Part shown: positions 9,793-18,176 of the stretch, in pieces
How the letters are laid out: each line of letters begins with the position of its first letter
How positions within the stretch are numbered: position 1 is the stretch's first letter
NCBI RefSeq assembly: GCF_000716785.1
Contig: NZ_JNYY01000010.1
Coordinates: forward strand, 189,606-253,605
Direction of reading: 5' to 3'
DNA: 64,000 nucleotides
DNA from: Amycolatopsis vancoresmycina
GTDB taxonomy: Bacteria; Actinomycetota; Actinomycetes; Mycobacteriales; Pseudonocardiaceae
Notes under the pieces: generated by a model
The model's database searches: none
Told to the model about the DNA's origin: nothing
Seen by the model: the letters and a program-made list of their open reading frames with translations, nothing else
Translations under genes and position numbers: made by a program

Positions 9793-10943
9793 GCGAAGCG
9801 CAGGAGCCCGAGGGCGTCCCGGCCGAGCCACCCGCCCCTCGCCGCCGGAAGCCCGTGGTCGTGATCGCCGCGGTGGTCGTCGTCGCGGGCGCCCTGCTGG
9901 CCGGCGTCCTGCTCGCGCCGAAGCAGCAGGAGACCACGAACGCCGCCGCGACGATCACGCAGGCGCCGCCGGTGACGGGCAAGCCGCCGTCGACCGCACC
10001 ACCGCAGACCTCGACACCGCCGAAGGTGCCCGAAGCGAGCGAATTCGACGCCTGGGCGTCCAAGACCAGCCAGTGGCTCGACGTCCCGCTGCGCGCGATG
10101 GTGGGCTACGCGAAGGCGACGACGAAGCTGGGCAAGGACATCCCCGGGTGCCACCTTTCCTGGGTGACGCTGGCCGCGGTCGGAAAAGTGACCACGGACC
10201 ACGGCCGGGCGCGCGGCGGGCAGCTCGGCACCACCGGCGTCCTGGACAAGCCGCTCGGCACGATCGAGGTGCGCGACTTCTACAACAAGGTCGTCTCGAC
10301 GGCGAACGCCGCCGGGCCGATGCAGCTGTCCCCGGCGATCTGGGGCAAGTACCAGGCGAGCGCGTCGGGCGGGAAGCCCGATGTCCAGAACATCGACGAC
10401 GCGGCGCTGACCACCGGCCGCGCGCTGTGCGCCGACGGCCACGACCTGTCCCAGGGCCAGGTGTGGTGGAACTCGGTGGGCACGCTGCAGCCGGCGCCGC
10501 TGTTCCTGCACCGCACGCTGGCCACGGTCAACGTCTACGGCACGGTCGGCCAGGGCTCGGCGCCCCCGAACCCGGCGGTGCTGAGCGCGGTCAACTTCGC
10601 GATCGACAAGATCGGCCTCCCGTACATCTGGGGCGGCAACGGCACCGGCGGCAACGACCCGGGCTTCGACTGCTCGGGCCTGACGACGGCGGCGTACGGC
10701 AGCGCCGGCATCAAGCTGATGCGCACGGCGGACACACAGTTCCGCAGCGTCCCCCACGTGACGGACCCCCAGCTGGGCGACCTGATCTTCTACGGCGAAC
10801 CGGCGACGAAGATCCACCACGTCGGCCTCTACATCGGCAACCAGCAGATGATCGACGCCCCGCAGACCGGCCAGGCGGTCCAGGTGCACTCGTACCGCCG
10901 CGACGGCGACGACTACGCGGGAGCGGGCCGCCCGACGGCCTGA
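9789..10943 (+). CDS. Membrane-anchored lytic transglycosylase-like NlpC/P60 cell-wall hydrolase
   Basis: A 384-residue protein with an N-terminal anchor (about residues 23-43), a Pro/Thr-rich linker to about 85, a middle part resembling the lytic-transglycosylase-like region seen before NlpC/P60 domains, and a C-terminal NlpC/P60 peptidase. Its catalytic Cys295 is in FDCSGLT and its His344 in HHVGLYIG. Such enzymes cut D-Glu to diaminopimelate bonds in peptidoglycan stems. The GTG start overlaps the stop of the nucleoside hydrolase gene (9789-9792), so translation is coupled, although the two functions are not obviously linked. In the middle region no clear catalytic Glu could be assigned. 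Confidence 0.87.
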   Translation: MSEAQEPEGVPAEPPAPRRRKPVVVIAAVVVVAGALLAGVLLAPKQQETTNAAATITQAPPVTGKPPSTAPPQTSTPPKVPEASEFDAWASKTSQWLDVPLRAMVGYAKATTKLGKDIPGCHLSWVTLAAVGKVTTDHGRARGGQLGTTGVLDKPLGTIEVRDFYNKVVSTANAAGPMQLSPAIWGKYQASASGGKPDVQNIDDAALTTGRALCADGHDLSQGQVWWNSVGTLQPAPLFLHRTLATVNVYGTVGQGSAPPNPAVLSAVNFAIDKIGLPYIWGGNGTGGNDPGFDCSGLTTAAYGSAGIKLMRTADTQFRSVPHVTDPQLGDLIFYGEPATKIHHVGLYIGNQQMIDAPQTGQAVQVHSYRRDGDDYAGAGRPTA

Positions 10944-11016
10944 AATCGGCTGGACGGCGTGCCGCGCGGACTTGTACCGTGCAGCCGTCCGTGACACGCC
11001 CGAGGAGGTGAGACCC

Positions 11017-11070
11017 ATGACCGCGGTATCGACGTGGGTGCTCCCCCTTCCCGTCACGGCCGGCGGCTGA
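11017..11070 (+). CDS. Putative 17-residue leader peptide upstream of the FAD monooxygenase
   Basis: A strong ribosome-binding site (AGGAGGTG, 11003-11010) precedes an ATG encoding MTAVSTWVLPLPVTAGG and a stop. The main gene starts 53 bases after the stop, and a hairpin lies between. The strength of the site, the short peptide and the stem suggest a translated attenuator. It is not a recognised leader family. It could also be a spurious frame in a 5' leader. Confidence 0.45.
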   Translation: MTAVSTWVLPLPVTAGG

Positions 11071-11083
11071 CGTAGCTGCCGCC

Positions 11084-11110
11084 GGGAGCGCCTCGACCAC
11101 AGGCACTCCC
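11084..11110 (+). promoter_or_regulatory. Stem-loop between leader peptide and monooxygenase
   Basis: GGGAG-CG-CCT (11084-11093), a seven-base loop, then AGG-CA-CTCCC (11101-11110) forms an 8-bp stem with one internal loop. It ends 13 bases before the ATG of the hydroxylase gene and next to its AAAGG, so it could control access to that site. Confidence 0.45.
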
Positions 11111-11123
11111 GAAAGGCACCACC

Positions 11124-12548
11124 ATGGACACCCCGTCCTTCGACGTCGTCATCGCCGGCTGCGGGCCGACCGGCGCCGTGCTGGCCGCCGAGCTGCGGCT
11201 GCACGGCGTGCGCGTTCTCGTTGTGGATCCGGAAACCGGACCCGCGTCGTTCGTGCGCATCGTCGCCCTGCACATGCGCAGTCTCGAGCTGATGGCCATG
11301 CGCGGCCTGCTGGACCGCCTCCTGGCGCACGGGCGGCAACGTCCGGCCGCCGGGTTCTTCGCCGGCATCCCCGCGCCCGTGCCCCGTGGCCTGGATTCCG
11401 CGCACGCCTTCCTGCTGGGCATCCCGCAGCCGGTGATCGTCCGGCTCCTCGAAGAGCACGCGATCGGGCTGGGTGCGCAGGTCCGGCGCGGCCGCGCGGT
11501 GACCGGGTTCGAGCAGGACGCCGACGGCGTGACCGTCGGACTGGCCGGCGGCGAACGCGTGCGGGCGAGCTACCTCATCGGCTGTGACGGCGCGCGCAGC
11601 ACCGTTCGCAAGCTGCTCGGCGTCGGCTTCCCCGGCGAGCCCTCGCGGACGGAGACGCTGATGGGCGAGATGGAGGTGGGCGTGCCGCCGTCGGAACTCG
11701 CCGGCGTCGGCGCGCCGCACCGGCGGTTCTGGCTCCGGCCCTTCGGCGGAGGCGTCTACAGCGTCGTGGTGCCCGCTGCGGGCGTCGCCGATCGTGCGCA
11801 GCCGCCCACCCTCGACGAGTTCAAGCGGCAGCTGCGGGCCGTCGCCGGCACCGATTTCGGCGTGCACTCGCCGCGCTGGCTGTCCCGCTTCGGGGACGCC
11901 ACCCGGCTGGCCGAGCGGTACCGCACCGGGCGGGTGCTGCTGGCCGGCGACGCGGCGCACATCCACCCGCCCACCGGCGGCCAGGGCCTCAACCTCGGCG
12001 TCCAGGACGCCTTCAACCTCGGCTGGAAGCTCGCCGCGCAGGTCCGCGGCTGGGCGCCGGAAGCCCTGCTGGACACCTACGAGACCGAACGCCGTCCGGT
12101 CGCCGCGGAAGTGCTGGACAACACGCGGGCGCAGATGGCGCTGTCGTCGGCCGAACCAGGCGCCGAGGCCATGCGCCGGCTGCTCACCGAGCTGATGGAC
12201 ATCAACGAGGTGAACCGCCACCTGACCGAGAAGATCGCCGCGACGGCCATCCGCTACGACTTCGGCGACGGCCCGGACCTGCTCGGGCGCCGGCTGCGTG
12301 ACATCGACGTGGCGGGTGGCCGCCTGTACGACCGGTTGCGCAGCGGCCGCGGCCTGCTGCTGGACCGCACCGGAGGACTGACCGCCGCGGGCTGGGCGGA
12401 CCGGGTCGACCACCTCGCCGATCCCACCGCGGCGCTGGACGTCCCGGGTGTCCTGCTGCGCCCCGACGGTTACGTCGCGTGGGTCGGGGACGACCAGCGG
12501 GACCTGGACGACCACCTCGCCCGCTGGTTCGGCTCACCGCCGGCGTGA
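11124..12548 (+). CDS. FAD-dependent aromatic hydroxylase, rifampicin-monooxygenase-like
   Basis: A group A flavoprotein monooxygenase (p-hydroxybenzoate hydroxylase fold) of 474 residues. The Rossmann motif is AGCGPTGAVLAAELRLHG near residue 10, the DG motif GCDGARSTVRKLLG near 155, and the GD motif GDAAHIHPPTGGQGLN near 275. The wording of these blocks (ELRLHGVRV, RSLELMAMRGL) is close to Rox-type rifampicin monooxygenases and polyketide hydroxylases. It would use NADPH and oxygen to hydroxylate an aromatic substrate; detoxification of an antibiotic is possible but unproven. Its 3' end overlaps the convergent aldo/keto reductase gene by 15 bp. Upstream lies the leader peptide and hairpin. 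Confidence 0.88.
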   Translation: MDTPSFDVVIAGCGPTGAVLAAELRLHGVRVLVVDPETGPASFVRIVALHMRSLELMAMRGLLDRLLAHGRQRPAAGFFAGIPAPVPRGLDSAHAFLLGIPQPVIVRLLEEHAIGLGAQVRRGRAVTGFEQDADGVTVGLAGGERVRASYLIGCDGARSTVRKLLGVGFPGEPSRTETLMGEMEVGVPPSELAGVGAPHRRFWLRPFGGGVYSVVVPAAGVADRAQPPTLDEFKRQLRAVAGTDFGVHSPRWLSRFGDATRLAERYRTGRVLLAGDAAHIHPPTGGQGLNLGVQDAFNLGWKLAAQVRGWAPEALLDTYETERRPVAAEVLDNTRAQMALSSAEPGAEAMRRLLTELMDINEVNRHLTEKIAATAIRYDFGDGPDLLGRRLRDIDVAGGRLYDRLRSGRGLLLDRTGGLTAAGWADRVDHLADPTAALDVPGVLLRPDGYVAWVGDDQRDLDDHLARWFGSPPA

Positions 12549-13427
12549 GTGCACGGCGTCGAGGCGGGCCAGCTCGTCCGGGGTGAGCCGGAGGGCGCCC
12601 GCCGCGACGTTGTCCTCGAGGTGCCCGGCCGATCCGGTGCCGGGGATGACGAGCACGTGCGGTCCGCGCCGCAACGCCCAGGCGAGCCGCACGCGCACCG
12701 GGCTCGCGTCGTGCGCGCGGGCGATGGCGAGCACCTCGTCGTGCTCGTCGCCGCCGGCGCCCGCCTCGCGCCCGGCGCCGGCGATCGCGAAGAACGGGAC
12801 GAAGGCGATGCCCTGCTCGCCGCAGCGGTCGAGGAACGCGTCCTGTTCCGGCCGGTAGCCGAGGCCGTAGGCGTTCTGCACGCACACCACCGGCGCGATC
12901 GCCTGCGCCTGGGCGAGGTGTGCGGGACGCGCGTTGGAGATGCCGAGGTGCCGGATCAGCCCGGCTTCGCGCAGCCCGGCCAGGACGCCGAAGTGCGCGG
13001 CGATCGAGTCGAGCCCGGACACGCGCAGGTTGACCACGTCGAGGTGGTCCCGGCCGAGCTGCCGCAGGTTCTCCTCGACCTGCCCGCGCAGCTGCTCCGG
13101 AGCGGCGAGCGGTTGCCAGGCGCCGGAAGGATCGCGGGACGGCCCCACCTTCGTCGCGATGACGAGGTCGTCCGGGTAGGGCGCCAGGGCGCGGTTGATC
13201 AGCTCGTTGGCCGACCGCAGCCGGGAGAAGTAGAACGCCGCCGTGTCGATGTGGTTGACGCCCAGCTCGACGGCCCGGCGCAGGACGGCGATGGCCTGGC
13301 CGCGATCGCGCGGGACGGCCCCGGGATCGAAGGCCCGGCCGTGCTGCGGCAACCGCATCGCGCCGAAGCCGATGCGGTTGACCGTGCGGTCGCCGAGCGT
13401 CCAGGTACCGGGCGGGTCGGGGATCAT
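12534..13427 (-). CDS. Aldo/keto reductase family protein lacking the catalytic histidine
   Basis: A 297-residue TIM-barrel oxidoreductase. Of the family tetrad, Asp (NHIDTAAFY), Tyr (AAFYFS) and Lys (IATKVG) are present, but the position normally occupied by His in D-L-x-Q-x-H reads HLDVVNLRVSG, with Arg instead. The NADPH-binding tail IPGTGSAGHLEDNV is normal. Replacement of the His is known in subgroups such as steroid 5-beta-reductases (Glu), so the substrate class may differ from standard aldehyde reductases. The ATG at 13427 begins just before the first strand. Confidence 0.88.
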   Translation of the reverse strand: MIPDPPGTWTLGDRTVNRIGFGAMRLPQHGRAFDPGAVPRDRGQAIAVLRRAVELGVNHIDTAAFYFSRLRSANELINRALAPYPDDLVIATKVGPSRDPSGAWQPLAAPEQLRGQVEENLRQLGRDHLDVVNLRVSGLDSIAAHFGVLAGLREAGLIRHLGISNARPAHLAQAQAIAPVVCVQNAYGLGYRPEQDAFLDRCGEQGIAFVPFFAIAGAGREAGAGGDEHDEVLAIARAHDASPVRVRLAWALRRGPHVLVIPGTGSAGHLEDNVAAGALRLTPDELARLDAVHSRRR

Positions 13428-13525
13428 GCGCGGATTCTGGCACGCGACCCGGGATGCTCCCGACCGGTCCCCGGCGCCGCCAGATCGCCCTCCGGGTCGG
13501 TGAAGTGTGCTGCGCGAGCGCCGGC

Positions 13526-14680
13526 TCAGCGCGTGAGGTCGCGTTCCCGCACCCGCAGCGACGGCGCGAGGAAGACGATCCCGAGGGTGACCACGACCGC
13601 CGAGGACAACGCCCAGTGCAGGCCGACGCGGGTGGCGAGTGCGCCGACCAGGACCGGTTCGACGAGGAACCCGAGGTACCCGCAGGCCGCGACGGCGGCG
13701 ACCGCCCGGCCCGGGGCGTCCGCCTGCTTGCGGCTCGCCACACTCCACGCGATCGGCACGATCCCGGCCACGCCGAGCCCGACGACCGCGAAGCCGAGCA
13801 CGCCCGCGGCCGGCCACGGCACGACCAGGACCAGCGCGAAGCCCAGGACCGCGATCGTGGCCGCCACGCGGGCGAAGCGGACCGCGCCCGTGCGCGCCAC
13901 GATGCGGTCGGCGACCAGGCGGACCGCGATCATCGTCCCGGAGAACGCGAAGTAGCCGAAAGAGGCGAGAGCCGGTGTCGCACCGGTGACGTCGGCGAGG
14001 TACACCGCGCTCCAGCTGTTGACCGCGCCTTCGGCGACGAACCCGCAGAACGCGATCACGCCCAGCGGCACCAGCACCCGGCTCGGCCACGCGAACGCCG
14101 CTTCGCCCTGGCCGCGGTCGGCGCCGGTGAGGAACCGGGTGCGCGCCGCCCACAGGGCCAGCGCGAGCAGCACCGCGCCGGCCACCGGGAAGTGCACGGA
14201 CACCGGGACGTGCGTGGCCTCCATCAGCGCATCGACGCCCGAGCCCGCGAGGCCGCCGATGTTCCAGAAGGCGTGGAAGCCGGCGAAGATCGGGCGCCCG
14301 TAGCCTTCTTCGACGCGGGCCGCGTGCGCGTTCATCGCGACGTCGAGCAGGCTGTTTCCCACGCCGAGCACGACGAGTGCGGCGAAGAACACCGGCGCCG
14401 ACCACGCGAGCGAGACCAGCGGCAGTCCGGAGCACAGCACGATCGCGCCGAGCACCACGGCCGCCCGGCTGCCGATCCGGGTGAGCAGCGCGCCCGCGCC
14501 CAGCAGCGCCAGCACCGAGCCGGCGGCGAGGCCGAACAACCCGGTCGCCAGCTCGCCCGTGCTCAGCCCGAGCCGCTCCTGCACCGCGGGCACCCGCGCC
14601 AGCCAGGTGGCGAACGCGGCGCCGCACACCGCGAACACGACGGAAACGCCCAGGCGGGCGCGTTTCAGATCCCCAGTCAT
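13526..14680 (-). CDS. MFS transporter
   Basis: A 384-residue major facilitator protein with about 12 hydrophobic segments and no large loops. Its style (ATWLARVPAVQERLGLSTGEL; NSLLDVAMNAHAARVE; FHAFWNIGGLAGSG) is that of the FucP/YbjJ-like group, which includes exporters and sugar permeases. It is divergent from the DinB-fold enzyme gene and downstream of the aldo/keto reductase gene on the same strand. In this setting export of a modified compound is plausible, but substrate and direction are not shown. Confidence 0.88.
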   Translation of the reverse strand: MTGDLKRARLGVSVVFAVCGAAFATWLARVPAVQERLGLSTGELATGLFGLAAGSVLALLGAGALLTRIGSRAAVVLGAIVLCSGLPLVSLAWSAPVFFAALVVLGVGNSLLDVAMNAHAARVEEGYGRPIFAGFHAFWNIGGLAGSGVDALMEATHVPVSVHFPVAGAVLLALALWAARTRFLTGADRGQGEAAFAWPSRVLVPLGVIAFCGFVAEGAVNSWSAVYLADVTGATPALASFGYFAFSGTMIAVRLVADRIVARTGAVRFARVAATIAVLGFALVLVVPWPAAGVLGFAVVGLGVAGIVPIAWSVASRKQADAPGRAVAAVAACGYLGFLVEPVLVGALATRVGLHWALSSAVVVTLGIVFLAPSLRVRERDLTR

Positions 14681-14798
14681 CCCGCCACCCTAAAAGATCA
14701 TGGCCCCGGCGAGGCGGGCCGTCCAGGTCCGGGGAGGTCGTCTTCGGGGCAGCCGATCATGACCCCACGGCCGCCGCCGCGCGGCCTACCGTGGCGGG

Positions 14799-15569
14799 AT
14801 GACGTCGTTGAGCCACGACCGGCTGGCCGGTGCCCTCGTCGCCGAAGCGGATCGGTTCGGGACCGCGATCGCGGGCGCCGATCCGCAGCTGCGTGTGCCG
14901 ACCTGTCCCGAGTGGACACTGCGTGACCTGGCCTGGCACGTCGGGCTGGCCTACCACAAGTCCGCCGTGATCATCGCGAGCCGGCCCACCGGGTACGTGC
15001 CGTTCGACGCCGTCACGGTCGACGACCCGCCCGCGTTCGCCGCCCTCGGGGGCTGGCTTCGCGACGGTGCGGAGCGGCTGGTCGCGGCCGTGGCCGAGGT
15101 CGGGCCCGAGACCCCGACGTCGACCTGGACGCCCGATCGGCGCGCCGGGTTCTGGACCCGGCGGCTGGCCCACGAAACCGTCGTCCACCGCGCGGACGCC
15201 GCCTTCGCGACGGGCGCGCCGTACGACGTCGACGGCGACCTCGCCGCGGACGGGATCTCCGAAGGACTGGACCTGGTGGCCGTGTTCTCGCGGCAACCGC
15301 ACCCGGCGCTGGACCGGACGCCGCTGCAGGGCACCGGCGAGACGCTGCTCTTCCACGCCACCGACCCGGAACTCGGCCGGCTGGTCCGGCGGACGCCGTC
15401 GGGGGTCGAGGTGGCCCAGGGCACCGGCGCGGCCGACGTCGTCGTCGAAGGCCGCGCCGCCGACCTGCTGCTCGCCCTGACCCGGCGGCTCGCGGCGGAC
15501 GATCCGCGGCTCACCGTTTCCGGGGACGCGGCCCTGTTCGAGCACTGGCTGGAGCACACGCGGTTCTAG
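14799..15569 (+). CDS. Maleylpyruvate isomerase family mycothiol-dependent enzyme
   Basis: A 256-residue protein with an N-terminal DinB/MDMPI domain (CPEWTLRDLAWHVGLAYH) and the small C-terminal MDMPI domain after residue 155. The likely metal-binding histidines are in LAWHVG (about residue 48) and HETVVHRAD (about 125-130). Family members use mycothiol, the actinobacterial thiol, for isomerisation or conjugation of electrophiles. It sits immediately upstream of a PadR regulator and a monooxygenase gene, which fits a role in xenobiotic handling. The reaction cannot be specified. Confidence 0.85.
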   Translation: MTSLSHDRLAGALVAEADRFGTAIAGADPQLRVPTCPEWTLRDLAWHVGLAYHKSAVIIASRPTGYVPFDAVTVDDPPAFAALGGWLRDGAERLVAAVAEVGPETPTSTWTPDRRAGFWTRRLAHETVVHRADAAFATGAPYDVDGDLAADGISEGLDLVAVFSRQPHPALDRTPLQGTGETLLFHATDPELGRLVRRTPSGVEVAQGTGAADVVVEGRAADLLLALTRRLAADDPRLTVSGDAALFEHWLEHTRF

Positions 15570-15588
15570 ACGGTTGACCGCCAGCGTA

Positions 15589-15604
15589 TAGTCGGTTCCG
15601 ACTA
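15589..15604. promoter_or_regulatory. Putative operator of the PadR regulator
   Basis: TAGTCGG, two bases, CCGACTA is a perfect 7-2-7 inverted repeat that ends 14 bases before the padR start. A further half site CGACTA follows at 15613-15618. Position suits autoregulation of the padR-monooxygenase operon. Confidence 0.5.
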
Positions 15605-15618
15605 ATAGGGAGCGACTA

Positions 15619-16191
15619 GTGCCGCGCAAGATCCGCAACACCCTCGCCCTGGCCGTGCTCGGCCTCTTGCTGGAACGCCCGATGCACCCGTACGAGATGG
15701 CGTCCACGCTGCGCGAGCGCTACAAGGGCTCGACGTTCAAGATCAACCCGGGTTCGCTCTACGACACCGTGGAGGCACTGGCCAAGCACCGCTGGATCGA
15801 GCCCGTCGAGACGGTCCGCGAGGGCAACCGGCCGGAACGGACCGTCTACGCGCACACCGAACTCGGCCGCCAGGAGTTCGTCGCCTGGCTCGACGAACTG
15901 GTCCGCGAACCGGTCGCGGAGTACCCGAAGTTCGTCGCGGCGGTGAGCTACCTCGGCGCGCTCGGCCCGGATCGCGCCGCCGACGCCCTCGAAGAACGTG
16001 CCCGCCACCTCGCCGAACGCATCGAAGGCGCGGACACGGCGCTGGCCGAGACCGTCGGGAAGGGCGCGCCGCGGCTGTTCATGATCGAGGTCGAGTTCGT
16101 CCGGCACGCCTGGCAGGCGGAACTCGACTGGGCGCGCGACACCGCCGCCGAAATCCGCGCCGGCTCCCTGCCCTGGCCCGAGAACTTCTGA
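15619..16191 (+). CDS. PadR family transcriptional regulator
   Basis: A 190-residue winged-helix regulator. The N-terminal PadR domain (LALAVLGLLLERPMHPYEMASTL; GSLYDTVEALAKHRWIEPV) covers residues 8-90 and is followed by the helical dimerisation domain. PadR proteins usually repress a neighbouring detoxification gene and release DNA on binding a small aromatic ligand. The FAD hydroxylase gene starts nine bases after its stop, so they form an operon. The GTG start at 15619 follows AGGGAG. A palindrome 14 bp upstream is a likely operator. Confidence 0.92.
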   Translation: MPRKIRNTLALAVLGLLLERPMHPYEMASTLRERYKGSTFKINPGSLYDTVEALAKHRWIEPVETVREGNRPERTVYAHTELGRQEFVAWLDELVREPVAEYPKFVAAVSYLGALGPDRAADALEERARHLAERIEGADTALAETVGKGAPRLFMIEVEFVRHAWQAELDWARDTAAEIRAGSLPWPENF

Positions 16192-16200
16192 GGGGAAACC

Positions 16201-17643
16201 GTGTTCGAAACCGATGTCCTCATCGCCGGCGCCGGCCCGGCCGGCCTGCTGCTCGCCGCGGAACTCGCGCTGGCCGGCGTCCGCACCACGATCGTCGAAC
16301 GCCTGCCGCAGCGCCCGCCGTACTGCCGCGGCTTCAACCTCAATTCGCGTGCGCTCGACCTGCTGGCCCGGCGCGGCCTGGCCGACGGGCTGGTGGCGGA
16401 GGGGCACCGGGTGCCGCACGCGCCGGTCACCGGCCTGCCCGGTCCGCTGCTGCTCGACGGCGCGGCCACGGATCACCCGTTCTCGCTGGGCATCCCGCAG
16501 ACGCGCGTCGAGGAGGTCCTGGAGGCGCGGGCCCGCGAACTGGGCGTGGAAATCCTGCGCGGGCACGACCTGCGCTCGTTCACCCAGTCCGCGGACGACG
16601 TCACCACCGTGGTCCACAATGGACAGTTCGGCCGGACGCTCCGGTCGCGGTTCCTCGTGGGCTGCGACGGCGGCCGCAGCACGGTGCGCAAGCAGGCCGG
16701 CATCGGCTTCCCCGGGGTCGACGCGCGCTGGTACGCGCTGCTCGGCGACGTCGAATGCGACCTGCCGTACGGGCCTTCGGCGGGTCCGGACGGGCGGAGC
16801 CTGTTCGTGATCCCGCGGCCGGGGTACGTCCGGATCGTGGTCCGCGAGGACGCCCCGCCGTCGGACAAGGACACGCCGGTGACGCTGGAGCGGCTGCAGG
16901 CCCAGGTGGACACCGTCCTGGGCCTGCACGTCGAGCTGCGCGAACCCCGCTGGCTGAGCCGCTTCGGCGACGCGGCCCGGCTGGCGTCGAAGTACCGCGA
17001 AGGCCGGGTGCTGCTGGCGGGCGACGCGGCTCACATCCACCCGCCGGCGGGGGCGATCGGGGTGAACGTCGCCCTCGACGACAGTTTCAACCTGGGCTGG
17101 AAGCTCGCGGCCACGGTCCGCGGCACGGCTCCGGAGGGTCTCCTGGACACCTACCACGCCGAGCGGCACGCGGCGGGCGAGCGGATCCTGGCGAACACGC
17201 GCGCCCAGGTCGCGGTGGAGGAGGCCGGCGCGGAACCGTGGGCGGACCTGCTGCGGCGCGTCGCCGCGCACCCGGCGGGGAACCGCGCGCTGGCGGAGAT
17301 CATCACGGGGCTGGACGCGTGCTACGAGCCGGGCGGCCACCCGTGGCTGGGACGCCTCGCCCCGGACGTCCCGTTGCTGGTGTCGGGCGCGGAAACGCGC
17401 CTGGCGACGCTGCTGCACGCGGGACGGCCGGTGCTGCTGGACCTGACGCCGTCCGGGTCGTTCGCGGCGTGGTCGGCCGGGGTGCCGGTGGTCGCGGCGT
17501 CGAGTCCGTCCACTTCGGACATCGACGCGGTGCTGCTGCGGCCGGACGGGCACGTCGCCTGGGTGGGCACGCCCGGCGCGGGAGACGCGGGGCTGGCGGA
17601 GGCGGTGCACCGGTGGGTCGGGAACGTGCCGGTACCCGTCTGA
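16201..17643 (+). CDS. FAD-dependent aromatic hydroxylase, second copy
   Basis: A 480-residue group A flavoprotein monooxygenase. The Rossmann motif AGAGPAGLLLAAELALAG starts near residue 9, the DG motif is GCDGGRSTVRKQAG, and the GD motif GDAAHIHPPAGAIGVN lies near residue 278. It shares fold and order with the hydroxylase 5 kb upstream but the two differ widely in wording, so this is not a recent duplication. The GTG start follows GAGGGGAAACC. Co-transcription with padR implies induction by an aromatic ligand, perhaps its own substrate. It ends four bases from the convergent GNAT gene. Confidence 0.9.
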   Translation: MFETDVLIAGAGPAGLLLAAELALAGVRTTIVERLPQRPPYCRGFNLNSRALDLLARRGLADGLVAEGHRVPHAPVTGLPGPLLLDGAATDHPFSLGIPQTRVEEVLEARARELGVEILRGHDLRSFTQSADDVTTVVHNGQFGRTLRSRFLVGCDGGRSTVRKQAGIGFPGVDARWYALLGDVECDLPYGPSAGPDGRSLFVIPRPGYVRIVVREDAPPSDKDTPVTLERLQAQVDTVLGLHVELREPRWLSRFGDAARLASKYREGRVLLAGDAAHIHPPAGAIGVNVALDDSFNLGWKLAATVRGTAPEGLLDTYHAERHAAGERILANTRAQVAVEEAGAEPWADLLRRVAAHPAGNRALAEIITGLDACYEPGGHPWLGRLAPDVPLLVSGAETRLATLLHAGRPVLLDLTPSGSFAAWSAGVPVVAASSPSTSDIDAVLLRPDGHVAWVGTPGAGDAGLAEAVHRWVGNVPVPV

Positions 17644-17647
17644 CGAG

Positions 17648-18166
17648 TCAGCGCGGGCGGTCCAGGACCGCCCGCTGCTCCACCCGCCCGTCCAGCACGA
17701 ACCGGCTGTGCAGCGTGAAGCCGAGTTTCTCCACCACCCGCGCCGACGGCTTGTTCACCGGTTCGAACACCGCCAGCAGCCGGTCCGCCCAGCCCGACTC
17801 GAACACCCGGTCGCGGACCGCGGACGTCGCTTCCGTCGCGTAGCCGCGGCCCCAGCCCGAGGGGGCGATCCACCAGCCCATCTCCACCGCCGGGAGGCCG
17901 AGGCCCGACTCGATCGGGCTGCGGCGGACCAGGGACACCACGCCGTCGAACGAACCCGGGGCCGCCGACACCGCGAACCAGCCGAAGCCGTGCTCGGCCC
18001 AGTGCGCGAGCGTCGCCTGGTGCTTGGCCTGCGTGTACTCGCGGCTCCACGGCTCGCCGGTGCCCACGTACCGGACCGTCTCCGGCAGCTGGGCCAGCGC
18101 GAACAGGTCGTCGAAGAACTCCTCCGACCACGCGTGCAGCGTGAGCCGTTCCGTGGTGATCCGCAC
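17648..18166 (-). CDS. GNAT family N-acetyltransferase (RimJ/RimL-like)
   Basis: A 172-residue acetyl-CoA-dependent acetyltransferase of the RimJ/RimL type (TERLTLHAWSEEFFDDLF at the start; WWIAPSGWGRGYATEA as the acetyl-CoA binding motif A; NKPSARVVEKLGF near the end). The target amine, protein or small molecule, is unknown. The GTG start at 18166 lies ten bases after the stop of the GntR-TetR hybrid regulator, so it is likely in that operon and may be controlled by it. Confidence 0.9.
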   Translation of the reverse strand: MRITTERLTLHAWSEEFFDDLFALAQLPETVRYVGTGEPWSREYTQAKHQATLAHWAEHGFGWFAVSAAPGSFDGVVSLVRRSPIESGLGLPAVEMGWWIAPSGWGRGYATEATSAVRDRVFESGWADRLLAVFEPVNKPSARVVEKLGFTLHSRFVLDGRVEQRAVLDRPR

Positions 18167-18176
18167 CGCGGCCAGT

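Noticed and set aside
10944..11123. Rifamycin-associated element (19-bp inverted repeat known before rifamycin-inducible genes)
   Set aside because: No GGGGCTTGC-type inverted repeat is present in front of the monooxygenase.
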